A stretch of DNA of 64,000 nt from Ceratopteris richardii (GCA_020310875.1 CM035423.1:124644664-124708663); one strand, 5' to 3'. Positions 53,333 to 63,856 are shown, counted from the stretch's first letter. Notes: generated by a model not told the origin, from the sequence alone. Made by a program: numbers and translations.

Positions 53333-56300
53333 TTACAAATCGGGGTCGGGGGGTTTATTACGGATCTTAGACTGCCAAATGCAGTGGATGGGCTTTGCTT
53401 TCGGTTTCGTAGAGACTCCAGAGAGCTGTGTCGGTGTCGCTGTTTGGGAGTGGGGCCTTTTAGGGACCCACTTATAAGTGATTACATGCATGCTCATGGG
53501 TCTTGGTGTGTTCCTAAGTGTTGAGCACGAGGGAATACTGGTTGTACTCGTAGATGGGTTATGCTGCATAGGTTGTGGCCTTGGTGTAACTACTTGTGCC
53601 CTCAAGCAAGCCTTAGGCACCCAAATTTGTCTAGATTGTGGGCTTGCCTTCATCGACTTCTTGGGCACCCAAATAGATTTTACTTTAGCAGAAGAATTTC
53701 TGACAGACTTCTTATTAGCGTCGTGTTGTTGGTTACTAATAAGAGGCTTTGCCCGTGTAGTTGACGGTGGTGCACCCGGTCGTTCGCCTTTCCGCACCCA
53801 CACCTGGTTTATTTTCTGGGACATTCTGCTGCGCAGGTACTTTTGATCTCGGACATAGGTAGTACTCGGCTTCTTCTGCTTGTGATCCGCCTTTGGTTGC
53901 TGCCTCCTTCTGGCCTTTGGAAAAGAAGGGAGTTCCGTTGCATCCCTGACTCCTTTTTTGCAAATATCATTCCTCTGCAACACAGGGTTTTGAACAAGAA
54001 CAGCATGGTCATCTTCATGTGTACCCCTGGAAGGACCAGGAGTCTGTGCCTTTCCTAGTTCCTTGAGTGCTCCATCGTCTAATTCTACTGTGACTCGACT
54101 ATGATTGAGCCAAACCTGGAGAAGTCCACTTCTTAGGTCTAGATTGACTGCTTGGTCATAGATCCAATCCTGACCCAAGACGAGAGGTTCAGTGAGATCC
54201 TCATCTTGACACACTAGTACTTTAACGGTCATTGCCTCATCGTGAATGTAGAGGGGAAGTTCCACCTCGCCCATGCAAGGGGTTTCCACTCCTCCCAATC
54301 CTATAAGATATGCTTCCACAGGATTGACAGTCAATTGTAATTCTTGGCAGTAAGACAATTTAACAGCACTAGTGGCTGCACCTGAGTCAATCAAGGCTCT
54401 TACGGTCCTTGCACTCTTTCCGTGTCCTATATCTAAGGTTACGAAAGGACGTCTATCAATTATCCTATGCGAGCTTGTTCCTGCGACTTCACACATGGCC
54501 ATAGGAAATCCATGGTCTGCATAGTCATTCGCTCCAGGCTGATCTCTACCTTGCCTTCGTAATTTCATCCTTCTGATGCGTTCTAAAGCTTCAGCTTGAG
54601 CCTCTTCTCGAACTCGCTTTTCTTCCTCTTTGCGTTTCTTAGCAGTGTTGAGTCGACTGAGCATTTCCTCCGTGAGGGGTTCCTGATACAACTTGACTCT
54701 GCAACCGCTAATATAATTTGGGAGAACATCACCCTCTAATGTGGCCAATTGTACTGCTCCGCTCGTGGAGATCCTATTGATGATCATAGGTCCGTAGCCT
54801 CTCTTTTCTAGCTTCCTCGCGTGTTGTTTTAGTGTATAGACTAAGACTAGATCTCCTGCTTTCAAGCCTTTATCCTTCACGTGGGCATCAAAGTATGCCT
54901 TCTGTCTCTTCTTGGCTGCATATATCCCTGCAGCGGCTCTCAGTCTTGTTTCTCCTAATCGTTCAAGGTCAAAGATCCTAGAGGAGAGCTCATGACCTGT
55001 CCATTCGTGCTCTCGTGCTACTCTCAATGTAGGGATCAAGAAGTCCAAGGGTAACACAGCGTTTTGACCGAATACCATCTGAAAGGGGGTGGCTTGGAGT
55101 ACCGTTTTGTAGGCAACTCGGTATGCCCAAACAGCATGGTGTAGCTGTTTGTCCCAGTCAGAGCGTTTAGTGTTCACTAATTTTGTCAGCACATTGCACA
55201 AAATCTTATTAGTGCTCTCAGCTTGACCATTAGCTTGAGGGTGATAAGGGGCAGACTTCTTGTGTATTACCAAGAATTCTTGGAGTAGATTTTCAATAAC
55301 TTCATTCAAGAAATGAGTGCCTCTATCGCTTACAAGCTCTATAGGTAGTCCATATCTCGTGAATACATTCTCAAACAAGAATTTGGCAGTTGTTTGAGCA
55401 TCGTTCTTGGTTGTAGCTTTTACCTCTACCCACTTGGTGAGATAATCTGTTGCCACAATGATGTATTCCGCATGAGAACCCTTAGCTTGGGGATTAATAG
55501 GACCTACGAAGTCTATTCCCCACTTAGAGAATGCACGTCCACCCATCATAGGTTTCAATGGCATCTCATCTTTGCGTATAGGATACTGATTCCTTTGACA
55601 AACATCACACCGTTTCACATAGGTATGTGCATCCATGTGAAGGGTAGGCCACCAAAAGCCCGCAAATAGGATTGCCTTGATCACCCGATCCGGTCCAAAG
55701 TGTCCTCCTGCTACACCTTGGTGAGCAGTTTCTAAGATCTTAAGATACTCACTTTCGTGGACACACAGTCTCAGGTAACCATCCTTACCGCGCTTGTATA
55801 GATTATCACCAATGAGTGAATAATCCTGGGCTTCTTGTTCTAAACTCCTTTTCCTAGCTAGAGTCATGTCTGGAGGGAATGTGTTTGTCCTCAGGAACGA
55901 TGCTAGTGGTTCGCTCCAATCTGGCACAATGGATACTTGATAGAGAGTGGCATGTTCCACAGGTGGTTTAGTGCAACAGATTGGGCATTCCTTGCACAAC
56001 TTTTGGACATCCGCTTCCATAGTTGGCCAGTGCACTCCGAATCTTTTTAGAGTCTGTAAAGTTCGTTGTTTTGAATGGTGTTGCTCTAATGCACCTACAT
56101 GTGCTAATTGCAACCATTTAGCGTACTCATCCTCTTCTACGCAACAAGCCAAGATCCCTTGATCTGTGTGCTTGTACATGCTTCCTGCCATGATATGGTA
56201 CTTTTGGGCTTTTACAACCTCTCTATTCCGTGTGTTTACCACTGGATGGTTAGGCCCGTATGTCAAGACTGGTACCAAAGGCTTGGCCCACTGCGGCACC

Positions 56301-59300
56301 ACCTCCAAATTAAATAGGTAAGCATCAGGAAGGTCATCTGATACTCCTTGTGGGGCTTCTCCAGACGTGAGTCTAGAGAGATGATCTGCTCTTAAGTGAG
56401 TCCTCCCTTTTCTTACCACGACCTCAAAATCATATTCCATTAGCAAGAGAAACCATCTTACTAATCTTCCCGTATTGCATGGCTTGTTTACTAGGTATAA
56501 CAATGCCTGATGATCAGTAAAAAATTTAAACTTATTTGCAAGCAAATAGTGTCTAAATTTCTTGACTGCATATACCATGCCTAATCCTTCGCGCTCTGTA
56601 GTGGTGTAATTCCGTTCAGCCGCATTCAATTGTCTACTGGCATAGGCAATTGGAAGATCCATATTACCTTCACCAGTAGGTTGTGCAAGCACACATCCAA
56701 TGGCATAATTGGACGCATCAACATGAACATGGAATGGCTTATTCCAATCTGGTGTGGTCAAGATTGGTGCTGAACATAATCTTCGTTTAAGCTCTTGGAA
56801 GGAATTCTCACATTCATCCGTCCACTCAAAGTTTGTCAGAAGTCCGTACATGGGCTTTGCAATGACAGCATACATGTGTATAAATCGTCGATAATAACCA
56901 CAATGCCCCATGAAAGCTTGTACTTCCTTGACATTCTTTGGCCTAGGTAGCTCTGCTATGGCTCTCACTTTCTCCTCGTCAGTAGATATGCCATTCTTTG
57001 ACACTATGTGTCCTAGAATCTTACCTTGCCTTACCATAGAAACGCACTTTTCTGGGTTCAGGCAGACTTGATATTCTCTACATTTGTCAAAGATTTGTCT
57101 GAGTTCAGGAATATGAGTTTGTCTAACATTGGAATGAGCACAAAGATCATCAACATAGACTTCTAAACTCTTCCTCAGGAACTCCTTAAACACATGGCAC
57201 ATCAGCCTCTGGAAGGTGGCTGGTGCATTGGTAAGCCCAAATGGCATTACTCTAAAAGCAAAAATGCCCCATTCTGTCGCAAAGGCTGTCTTATGCTGAT
57301 CCTCTGGAGCTATGGCTACTTGATTGTAGCCCGAAAATCCATCAAGGAAGCTGTACACTTCCTTGCCTGCCACTCTTTCTAAGAGATGCTCTGTTATGGG
57401 AAGCGGATAGTTATCTCGAATTGTGGCGGCATTAACCTTTTTCAAGTTAATGCACACACGCAGCTTGCCATTCTTCTTGGGCACCACTACGATGGGGGAT
57501 ACCCATTCAGTGTGCTCAATTTCATAGATAAATCCAGCTTCGACCAGTCTATCTATCTCCTCCTTGATCTTAGCAGCATAATTATCGTTATATGTATAAG
57601 GCTTTTGCTTAGAGGGTTTAGCATCTGAGGTCATGGGAATGGTGTGTGAGCATATCTCGGGGTCTACGCCTTTCAAATCCTTGTAACTCCAAGCGAATAC
57701 ATCTCTGTATTCTCTTAGCAAGGCAACCAATTCGTGCTCTTCTTCCGCTGTTAGGTCATGACCTATGTACGTACATCTCTCCTCTCCTTCTTCTAGGGCC
57801 ACTACTATTTTCTTGGTGGTTTCTTTGTTATCATAGGCCTCTCCTGATTGTGCTTCTCGTTTAGGCATTCTTATCATGACTCTCCTATCATCTATCTCAT
57901 ACTTCTTAAAATTTTCTGGGACCTCAAACAAAGATTCTTCCTCCTCTGGTGAGACTTCTTTCTTCTTTCGTTTCTTTCCTTCTTCCTTCGAGGTCATATG
58001 TGTTGCTAATCTTACATCATTTGTAACCTCTCCATGCTTCTGAGGTTGAAATTCTACTTCATGGAAGTATTCTTCATCTGATGCAAATGGAGGGTCCATA
58101 ATGATTGACTCTAGATCGGAGTCACTTGCATCCTCAAATGCATCAGGGTTAGGTTCGCATTCTTCTAGAACTGCCTCTCCCATGATTGGCTCTATGGAGA
58201 AGACTGAAATATCATAACCATCCTCATCACAGTGAGGTGTCCATTGTTCTTCGTTGATGGCTACGTCCATTGTTGCTAAGATTTCTGCCCAACCGTGAGG
58301 TTCAAATTCTTCGTCTGGAAAAACTACAGGTGCATAGGCTGGGTCTTGGATTGATCTATGGGTTTCTTTCGCATCTACCTCTCTGGCTTTCTCTCTCTTC
58401 TCTTCTTCTACTGCTACCTTGCACATCCATAAGTGAGTGTCTTCATGCATCCATGAGGATCCAGATTCTAGGGAATGCACAGATTCTGTATCATCTTTGG
58501 CTCTATGGATGGGATTCCACTGGATAGGAGGGACATCTCTATGAGAATAGTCCTTGAGATTGACTTTGGTTGTAACGCCCAAGTGTTGCAAATACAAGGA
58601 GTTGGTTCCCCAATCCTGTACCACTTGCAACTGTCGCAGAAATGGTCTTCCTAAAATCATCTCATAAGCATGATTTTTGCTGAAGTCACATATAGCAAAG
58701 CTATGCTCAAACTCAACACCACAAGTGGTGAGAGTTATCCCTTCCAGCAATCCTAAGGGTCTCTCAATATGACCATCGGCCATCTGCAATTTCATTCTTG
58801 TTGGCCTGAGTGCTGGCTTGCCCCAACGCTTCCAAAGGGAAGTAGTGGCAATTGCAACTCCTGCACCTGAGTCTAAAATTGCCTTGGTGGTGTACTCTTG
58901 GTAGGTGATGGGAAGATAGGTGTTCCCTTCTTCGCCTTCACACATATCCCCTATCTTATCCAAGGGAATTTCTGGCACTGTCCTATGGGATCCTACCTGG
59001 GAACGAGGTTTTGCTATCTCTCGTACTTGTTTGGCTACATGTTTCCATAATTCAGGTCTAACCTTGAGTAGCTCTTCTAACTTGAGATTACACTGCACAT
59101 TAGTGTTCTTCACTACCTCTGTGTTCCTAGGAATGACTGAGTCGTCGTTCCTTACCATGACTGTGGGTGCTCTCATACATGTGGACTTTGCTTCCCATGG
59201 GCCTGTGAAGTGGGGTAGCTCTTGTATGGAATTCGACTCAAAGTCTAATCTCTCGTGAGACTGAACACTCTCATGCTCCCCGTAAATAGATGGGATGACT

Positions 59301-62300
59301 TGTGGGAATTGGTCGTGTGCATCGTCCACAAGTTCAAAAGGAGGGGCGACCTCGCTTTCGTTATCCCATTTGTCTTCTTGAATCTCTCGTAGGAAGTCTG
59401 GTGCAAACCGATTCATAGAAGAAGAAGTGTCTGGCTCCGTAGAATTGGGCGCATAAGCAACCTGTGAAGGAGGGCTGATTCTATTGTTGACTCTCTCCTC
59501 GTTCTCGCAAATGGCTGGAGCACAAGCTTCTTGGGGAGGATTACTTATTCTATTACTTTTCCGAACAGGCTCACACATTCCCTGAGAAGGAATGTAGGCA
59601 ACCTGTGGAGGTACTTGAGCTTTCGAGGGAGGCTCATCTGCCTTTTGGGGGGGAAGATAAGCTTCTTGAGGAGGCCCACGGGCTTCCTGAAGAGGCTGGC
59701 TTACCCGTTCTCTTGCCCTTTCCTTTCTTTGAGGGGTAGGTTCCTTTTCTGACTGTGCTATTGGCCTCTCTATTCTTTCTAAGGAGGGGAAGTTGTCCGG
59801 TTTAGGGGAATTGGCCACATACACTTCGGATGGGGAAGGATCCATGTTTTTGCTTGCCTTCTCTCTCTCTTGATTTTTTTCTTCCTTGTCAGATCTTGCA
59901 ATTATCCTCTCTAACTTCTCTAGGAATCCATCCAAGTGTAATTGCGTTTTGGCTGAGCCCGAGTAATTGAAAAGGCGACTGGCTTCAAACATAGTCTGAG
60001 CCAATGCTACCATTTTCGCGCACAGTTTGGTTCTTTCTATCTCTAGGTCAGCTCTAGGATAGCACTTGTCATGATCCGTGACGTTTGGCCCTTCTTGGAT
60101 TCTGGCCTGATATGCTTTAAGCATCATGTCTATGTCTTCGGGAGTGGGATCAGCTAATACCGATCCTGTTTGGGGTGGTGGGTGGGTTACGTGGGCTGTC
60201 TTAGAGGGTGGAGGGGTGGAGGGTGATGGGGATGGTAGCGGTGGTAACGTGTGAGAGTGCGGTTGAGATGTGATCTCTATGATTTTAGCCTTGGTTTCTC
60301 GTAGACTTTCCTCAAGTTCACTCATCTTCTTTGCCCATTGCCTTTTCATACGTTCGCGGCTATCTTTCCAAGCTCTTGTTCTCTTTTTATTTTGGCTCTC
60401 AGTATCGCTAGCATCTGGACTCTTTTCCTGGCCTACCCCTTGGTTTTGCTGCAAAGCTTGAGCTCGAGTGACTACCTGTACTGGTGCAGTGGAAGTGACA
60501 CTTCCTGAGGAGTCTACCACTAACCCCACAACGTTGATAGGGGTGATTTTTGGCATGCTATTGGGGTTCTTAGGGCAATCTCGTAAGAGATGCTCTTTTC
60601 CGCAGTCTTGGCAAAAGCCTTGGATAGTCACGGACTGAGTTTGTGTAGGCGGAGGTAAGGGACAATCACGAATGAGGTGATCACCTTGGCATCTGTAGCA
60701 CGGCCCTCTTGGGAATGGAGGTCTGACTTGCCTAGATTGAGGCCTAGGATTGGGGTTTGTATACATGACGTTCGTGTAATCTGATTCCCAACTAGGTTCG
60801 TTCGGCTCTTCACCATAGTAGGACTCGCCATGTTCTGGAGACTGCATGTAGTAAGCCTGGGGGCTATCCACATGGGTAGAATCAAAGCTATGATCACTTG
60901 GGTCATTTTCAGAGATCAAGGGTGTTACTGGTACTATGGCCCTATTCAGGTTTTCTTCTGCAACAGCATACTTTATTGGAATCACGTTAGCGGGGTTTGG
61001 GGGCTGTTGAGCTAGTACCGGTTGGGGTCTCTGTTGGGCCTGATATGGTTGCTGATAGGTTTGTTGGGGTCTAGCATATTGTGGTGGTGGATTTTGGTTC
61101 TGGTATCGGCCTTGTTGGTAGGGTTGCGGATAGGGTTGCCTAACTGCCTGCTTGTTGTATGGGCAGTCTTGTGCGGTGTGATTGGTGTATCTCCGTTCTA
61201 TGGTGCAGTACTGGCTACTAGGGTTTACTTGGGGTTGAGCCATAATGGGACAGACGTTCGCCATATGGTCACCACCGCATGTATAGCATCTTTTCACAGG
61301 GGCAAACCTTGGGATTTGTTTGCTCGATACACCTAATTTCTGAGCTACCTTTTCGGCAAGTTCCTCAATTGATGTGGACTGCGTGGAAGAGTGACTAGAT
61401 GCACTATCTGAATCTTTGTAGATTTTGGACAGCTCTAGCTCTTCTCCTAGGTTATCTTCAATGTCAATGCACATACGTACACACTCTTCTATAGTCCTAG
61501 GGTCTTTCAGATACACATAGGATCTTAATTTTGGACTCAACAATCCGTCAAGGAATAAGGCTACTTGTTTAGCAGATGTGGGTAGCTCCGAAATAGGGCA
61601 CCTTTCAAGATATTGTCTAAATCTTCTTCCGGCAAGTCTCACAGTCTCTTGAGGGGTTTGTTTGAAGCTGTGAATCAGTGAGGAGGTGTTGTGCCTTATG
61701 CCACTCTTGGAGAACTCAATAATAAATGCTTCTAGGAGTTGGTCTATGCTCCTGAACTGGCGCTCATCCAATGGTTGAAACCATGTAAGTGCCGTATTCC
61801 TCAGGGTTAGACCGAAGGCATTGTACTGCGTGAATAGATCCTCCACTTGTTCGGCTCTCAAGACTTGCTTGAACTCCGCCACATGATCATAGGGATCTCC
61901 TGTGCCGTCAAAGTAATTCTTCATGGACTTAACTAGCTGGGTGGGTCTCAAAGTTCTTGTGTGCTCCCTAGGTCTCGGCAGAGGGAATCCATCTACATTT
62001 CTTTGGTTCCTGTGGGCTCTATGCATCTCGGGTTCTACCCTATTCGTCTCGGTTCTCGTTCTTTCTCTGCCCACTAGATTGGCAAAACTTACCTCTGGTC
62101 TATCTTTACTTCTGTCTCTTTGCATACCATGAGCCTGGGATGTTCCAGCTCCAGGGTGACCATAGGCTACATTTGATCTTGGTTGGGGGAAAATGAATTC
62201 GCCCTTCCAAGTGTAAGCATGCCTATCATTTTCTGTCACCACAAAGATCCGTTCTAAAGCATGATCTAAGTAAGTCACTCTACCTGGGCTGTCCGGATCC

Positions 62301-62959
62301 TTAAACTCATAGATCATGATATTTCCTATGTCTGTTGGCTGATTAGACTTATACCTCCAAAAGGCTTCATCAGTTTCTCGATTGAGGAGCAACTCTATGC
62401 TCTTGTTGTCTTGGGGGACCCATTCAGGCGTGATAATCCTAGTGAGAACTGATTTACCTCGAGGGGTTCTAGGTTCCGCATCCATGTTCCCTTGCTCCAG
62501 GTCACCTAAGTCCGCTTCTGAGATTACATTCCCAAAGTCATCGGTCCTATCAGGGTGACTAGTGACTACATATATAGTTCCTTCTTTGTCCAGGTATGCA
62601 CCATTTTCAAACTTGACAGCTGGGTGCTCTAGTCCAATGGATTGATCAGGGTTTTTAATCTGGACCACAGATCTTCCTAAGCCGTCCTCATAGATGCTAG
62701 CACCTAATCGGTTGGTCCTAAGGTACTCCAGCTGCGTTTTGTAAGGGCCTTCTACCCTGTATAGATAAGGCATTCCTGAACTTCCCGTAGGTCTGTCCAT
62801 GCCTTGGGACATTTCTGACTCACTGGTCTCAGAGCTAGGGTAGTTTGAGCGGTGGCTCAACTGCTGGGCCCAAGACCTAGCAGTGTGGTTGACACTAGCC
62901 TCTGAAGACCTAAGGCTTTGTCTCTCTCTTACTAGGTGTCGTCCTGATCTAAGGTTCAT
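53333..62959 (-). CDS. Gypsy-1 Gag-Pol polyprotein (3208 residues)
   Basis: One open frame from MNLRSGRHLVRERQS. Gag capsid about 345-540. Zinc knuckles at about 557, 752 and 782, all C-x2-C-x3-H-x4-C. A Pro-rich linker has PPQEA-type repeats (about 1085-1170). Retropepsin 1 has D1363 in LDSGAG and ILGRPFL. RT about 1770-2010 has YVDD at 1935-1938. RNase H about 2075-2190. H2C2 module 1 starts at H2287 and module 2 at H2413. The integrase core triad is D2483, D2545, E2581. An integrase C-terminal domain with KRGYGPMIINR is at about 2700-2760. Retropepsin-like 2 has D2858 in LIDSGAA and LVLGQDWI. The basic tail from about 2950 has five W-[VQ]-x-K type motifs. It is far longer than usual Gypsy Gag-Pol, yet has no internal stop. 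Confidence 0.95.
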   Translation of the reverse strand: MNLRSGRHLVRERQSLRSSEASVNHTARSWAQQLSHRSNYPSSETSESEMSQGMDRPTGSSGMPYLYRVEGPYKTQLEYLRTNRLGASIYEDGLGRSVVQIKNPDQSIGLEHPAVKFENGAYLDKEGTIYVVTSHPDRTDDFGNVISEADLGDLEQGNMDAEPRTPRGKSVLTRIITPEWVPQDNKSIELLLNRETDEAFWRYKSNQPTDIGNIMIYEFKDPDSPGRVTYLDHALERIFVVTENDRHAYTWKGEFIFPQPRSNVAYGHPGAGTSQAHGMQRDRSKDRPEVSFANLVGRERTRTETNRVEPEMHRAHRNQRNVDGFPLPRPREHTRTLRPTQLVKSMKNYFDGTGDPYDHVAEFKQVLRAEQVEDLFTQYNAFGLTLRNTALTWFQPLDERQFRSIDQLLEAFIIEFSKSGIRHNTSSLIHSFKQTPQETVRLAGRRFRQYLERCPISELPTSAKQVALFLDGLLSPKLRSYVYLKDPRTIEECVRMCIDIEDNLGEELELSKIYKDSDSASSHSSTQSTSIEELAEKVAQKLGVSSKQIPRFAPVKRCYTCGGDHMANVCPIMAQPQVNPSSQYCTIERRYTNHTAQDCPYNKQAVRQPYPQPYQQGRYQNQNPPPQYARPQQTYQQPYQAQQRPQPVLAQQPPNPANVIPIKYAVAEENLNRAIVPVTPLISENDPSDHSFDSTHVDSPQAYYMQSPEHGESYYGEEPNEPSWESDYTNVMYTNPNPRPQSRQVRPPFPRGPCYRCQGDHLIRDCPLPPPTQTQSVTIQGFCQDCGKEHLLRDCPKNPNSMPKITPINVVGLVVDSSGSVTSTAPVQVVTRAQALQQNQGVGQEKSPDASDTESQNKKRTRAWKDSRERMKRQWAKKMSELEESLRETKAKIIEITSQPHSHTLPPLPSPSPSTPPPSKTAHVTHPPPQTGSVLADPTPEDIDMMLKAYQARIQEGPNVTDHDKCYPRADLEIERTKLCAKMVALAQTMFEASRLFNYSGSAKTQLHLDGFLEKLERIIARSDKEEKNQEREKASKNMDPSPSEVYVANSPKPDNFPSLERIERPIAQSEKEPTPQRKERARERVSQPLQEARGPPQEAYLPPQKADEPPSKAQVPPQVAYIPSQGMCEPVRKSNRISNPPQEACAPAICENEERVNNRISPPSQVAYAPNSTEPDTSSSMNRFAPDFLREIQEDKWDNESEVAPPFELVDDAHDQFPQVIPSIYGEHESVQSHERLDFESNSIQELPHFTGPWEAKSTCMRAPTVMVRNDDSVIPRNTEVVKNTNVQCNLKLEELLKVRPELWKHVAKQVREIAKPRSQVGSHRTVPEIPLDKIGDMCEGEEGNTYLPITYQEYTTKAILDSGAGVAIATTSLWKRWGKPALRPTRMKLQMADGHIERPLGLLEGITLTTCGVEFEHSFAICDFSKNHAYEMILGRPFLRQLQVVQDWGTNSLYLQHLGVTTKVNLKDYSHRDVPPIQWNPIHRAKDDTESVHSLESGSSWMHEDTHLWMCKVAVEEEKREKAREVDAKETHRSIQDPAYAPVVFPDEEFEPHGWAEILATMDVAINEEQWTPHCDEDGYDISVFSIEPIMGEAVLEECEPNPDAFEDASDSDLESIIMDPPFASDEEYFHEVEFQPQKHGEVTNDVRLATHMTSKEEGKKRKKKEVSPEEEESLFEVPENFKKYEIDDRRVMIRMPKREAQSGEAYDNKETTKKIVVALEEGEERCTYIGHDLTAEEEHELVALLREYRDVFAWSYKDLKGVDPEICSHTIPMTSDAKPSKQKPYTYNDNYAAKIKEEIDRLVEAGFIYEIEHTEWVSPIVVVPKKNGKLRVCINLKKVNAATIRDNYPLPITEHLLERVAGKEVYSFLDGFSGYNQVAIAPEDQHKTAFATEWGIFAFRVMPFGLTNAPATFQRLMCHVFKEFLRKSLEVYVDDLCAHSNVRQTHIPELRQIFDKCREYQVCLNPEKCVSMVRQGKILGHIVSKNGISTDEEKVRAIAELPRPKNVKEVQAFMGHCGYYRRFIHMYAVIAKPMYGLLTNFEWTDECENSFQELKRRLCSAPILTTPDWNKPFHVHVDASNYAIGCVLAQPTGEGNMDLPIAYASRQLNAAERNYTTTEREGLGMVYAVKKFRHYLLANKFKFFTDHQALLYLVNKPCNTGRLVRWFLLLMEYDFEVVVRKGRTHLRADHLSRLTSGEAPQGVSDDLPDAYLFNLEVVPQWAKPLVPVLTYGPNHPVVNTRNREVVKAQKYHIMAGSMYKHTDQGILACCVEEDEYAKWLQLAHVGALEQHHSKQRTLQTLKRFGVHWPTMEADVQKLCKECPICCTKPPVEHATLYQVSIVPDWSEPLASFLRTNTFPPDMTLARKRSLEQEAQDYSLIGDNLYKRGKDGYLRLCVHESEYLKILETAHQGVAGGHFGPDRVIKAILFAGFWWPTLHMDAHTYVKRCDVCQRNQYPIRKDEMPLKPMMGGRAFSKWGIDFVGPINPQAKGSHAEYIIVATDYLTKWVEVKATTKNDAQTTAKFLFENVFTRYGLPIELVSDRGTHFLNEVIENLLQEFLVIHKKSAPYHPQANGQAESTNKILCNVLTKLVNTKRSDWDKQLHHAVWAYRVAYKTVLQATPFQMVFGQNAVLPLDFLIPTLRVAREHEWTGHELSSRIFDLERLGETRLRAAAGIYAAKKRQKAYFDAHVKDKGLKAGDLVLVYTLKQHARKLEKRGYGPMIINRISTSGAVQLATLEGDVLPNYISGCRVKLYQEPLTEEMLSRLNTAKKRKEEEKRVREEAQAEALERIRRMKLRRQGRDQPGANDYADHGFPMAMCEVAGTSSHRIIDRRPFVTLDIGHGKSARTVRALIDSGAATSAVKLSYCQELQLTVNPVEAYLIGLGGVETPCMGEVELPLYIHDEAMTVKVLVCQDEDLTEPLVLGQDWIYDQAVNLDLRSGLLQVWLNHSRVTVELDDGALKELGKAQTPGPSRGTHEDDHAVLVQNPVLQRNDICKKGVRDATELPSFPKARRRQQPKADHKQKKPSTTYVRDQKYLRSRMSQKINQVWVRKGERPGAPPSTTRAKPLISNQQHDANKKSVRNSSAKVKSIWVPKKSMKASPQSRQIWVPKACLRAQVVTPRPQPMQHNPSTSTTSIPSCSTLRNTPRPMSMHVITYKWVPKRPHSQTATPTQLSGVSTKPKAKPIHCIWQSKIRNKPPDPDL

Positions 62960-63856
62960 ATGCCTAACTGATTAGCCCAAATTTTTGCCCAGAGTACAAC
63001 CTCGTTGCCGATCAATTGGTACCAGACACTTGATTCTTTTTAGTTATTCCTCATGTTTAAAGTCTTATCTGTTATTACGTCGTCAGGAATACTTGAATGT
63101 TCTCCGTACTTTCAGGTTGATCGTTCCACGTTAGGTTCTTTCCTTTATGTTGTCGACAGTACAGAGATTAAGTTTTTAGCTTGAACTTGAGTCTTTTAGG
63201 TAGTCTTCAACTTGATAGTGACCTATCGTCGCCGTGACTTGCTCCTACTTCTAATCGCTCTTAGCCTAAGCTAGGAATTGACAAAGAGGAGTTGAGAATA
63301 TTCCGACCTTTCTTGCCGAACCTTGCTCTTTAGTGCTCGAGAAGTTGATTCTCAAGCGTGTGCCACACCGTTGTTTGGATACTCTCAGTCGCTTCTCAAT
63401 AGGCCTGCATAAATCCCAAGATTAGCTCCAAGTAGACCTTTCAATTGACAGACAATTTATTTCAGACACTTTGTTAATGACCCTTGTTCCCCCTTTTGCA
63501 TTGTTAGAAATTTACTCTGGAGCTCCCTTGGTGTTCCTACCCCTCAGTGTGTCAACTTCCAAATATCCTATCTGAAAATCAACGCGTTATTCTTATAAAA
63601 AACAGTTGAGGGCGTGTAGTATATGTCACGAGCTTTCCGACAAGCCCTAGAGCTCAGAAAATGGATTTCGTATGAAAAAGTTATGACCGTTCAGGGTTTA
63701 GGGGGTTACTAGACAGACAGAACCTTTCGGGGGTTTTAATGCATTTTCTAAGGCCTTCGTAAGTATATGAGTACATGAAAGTGCAAATATGCCCAAAATT
63801 TAGCCTAAATTTCCAAAAATTCACACCTTAATTTTTTGCCGAAAATGCCTGTCTAT
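62960..63856 (-). other. Gypsy-1 leader (untranslated)
   Basis: About 900 bp upstream of gag without coding potential. By comparison with Gypsy-2 the PBS should lie a few hundred bases beyond the window. Confidence 0.65.

Noticed and set aside
55394..62132. Plus-strand open frames opposite Gypsy-1 gag-pol
   Set aside because: They lie wholly within the conserved minus-strand coding region and show no motifs of their own.
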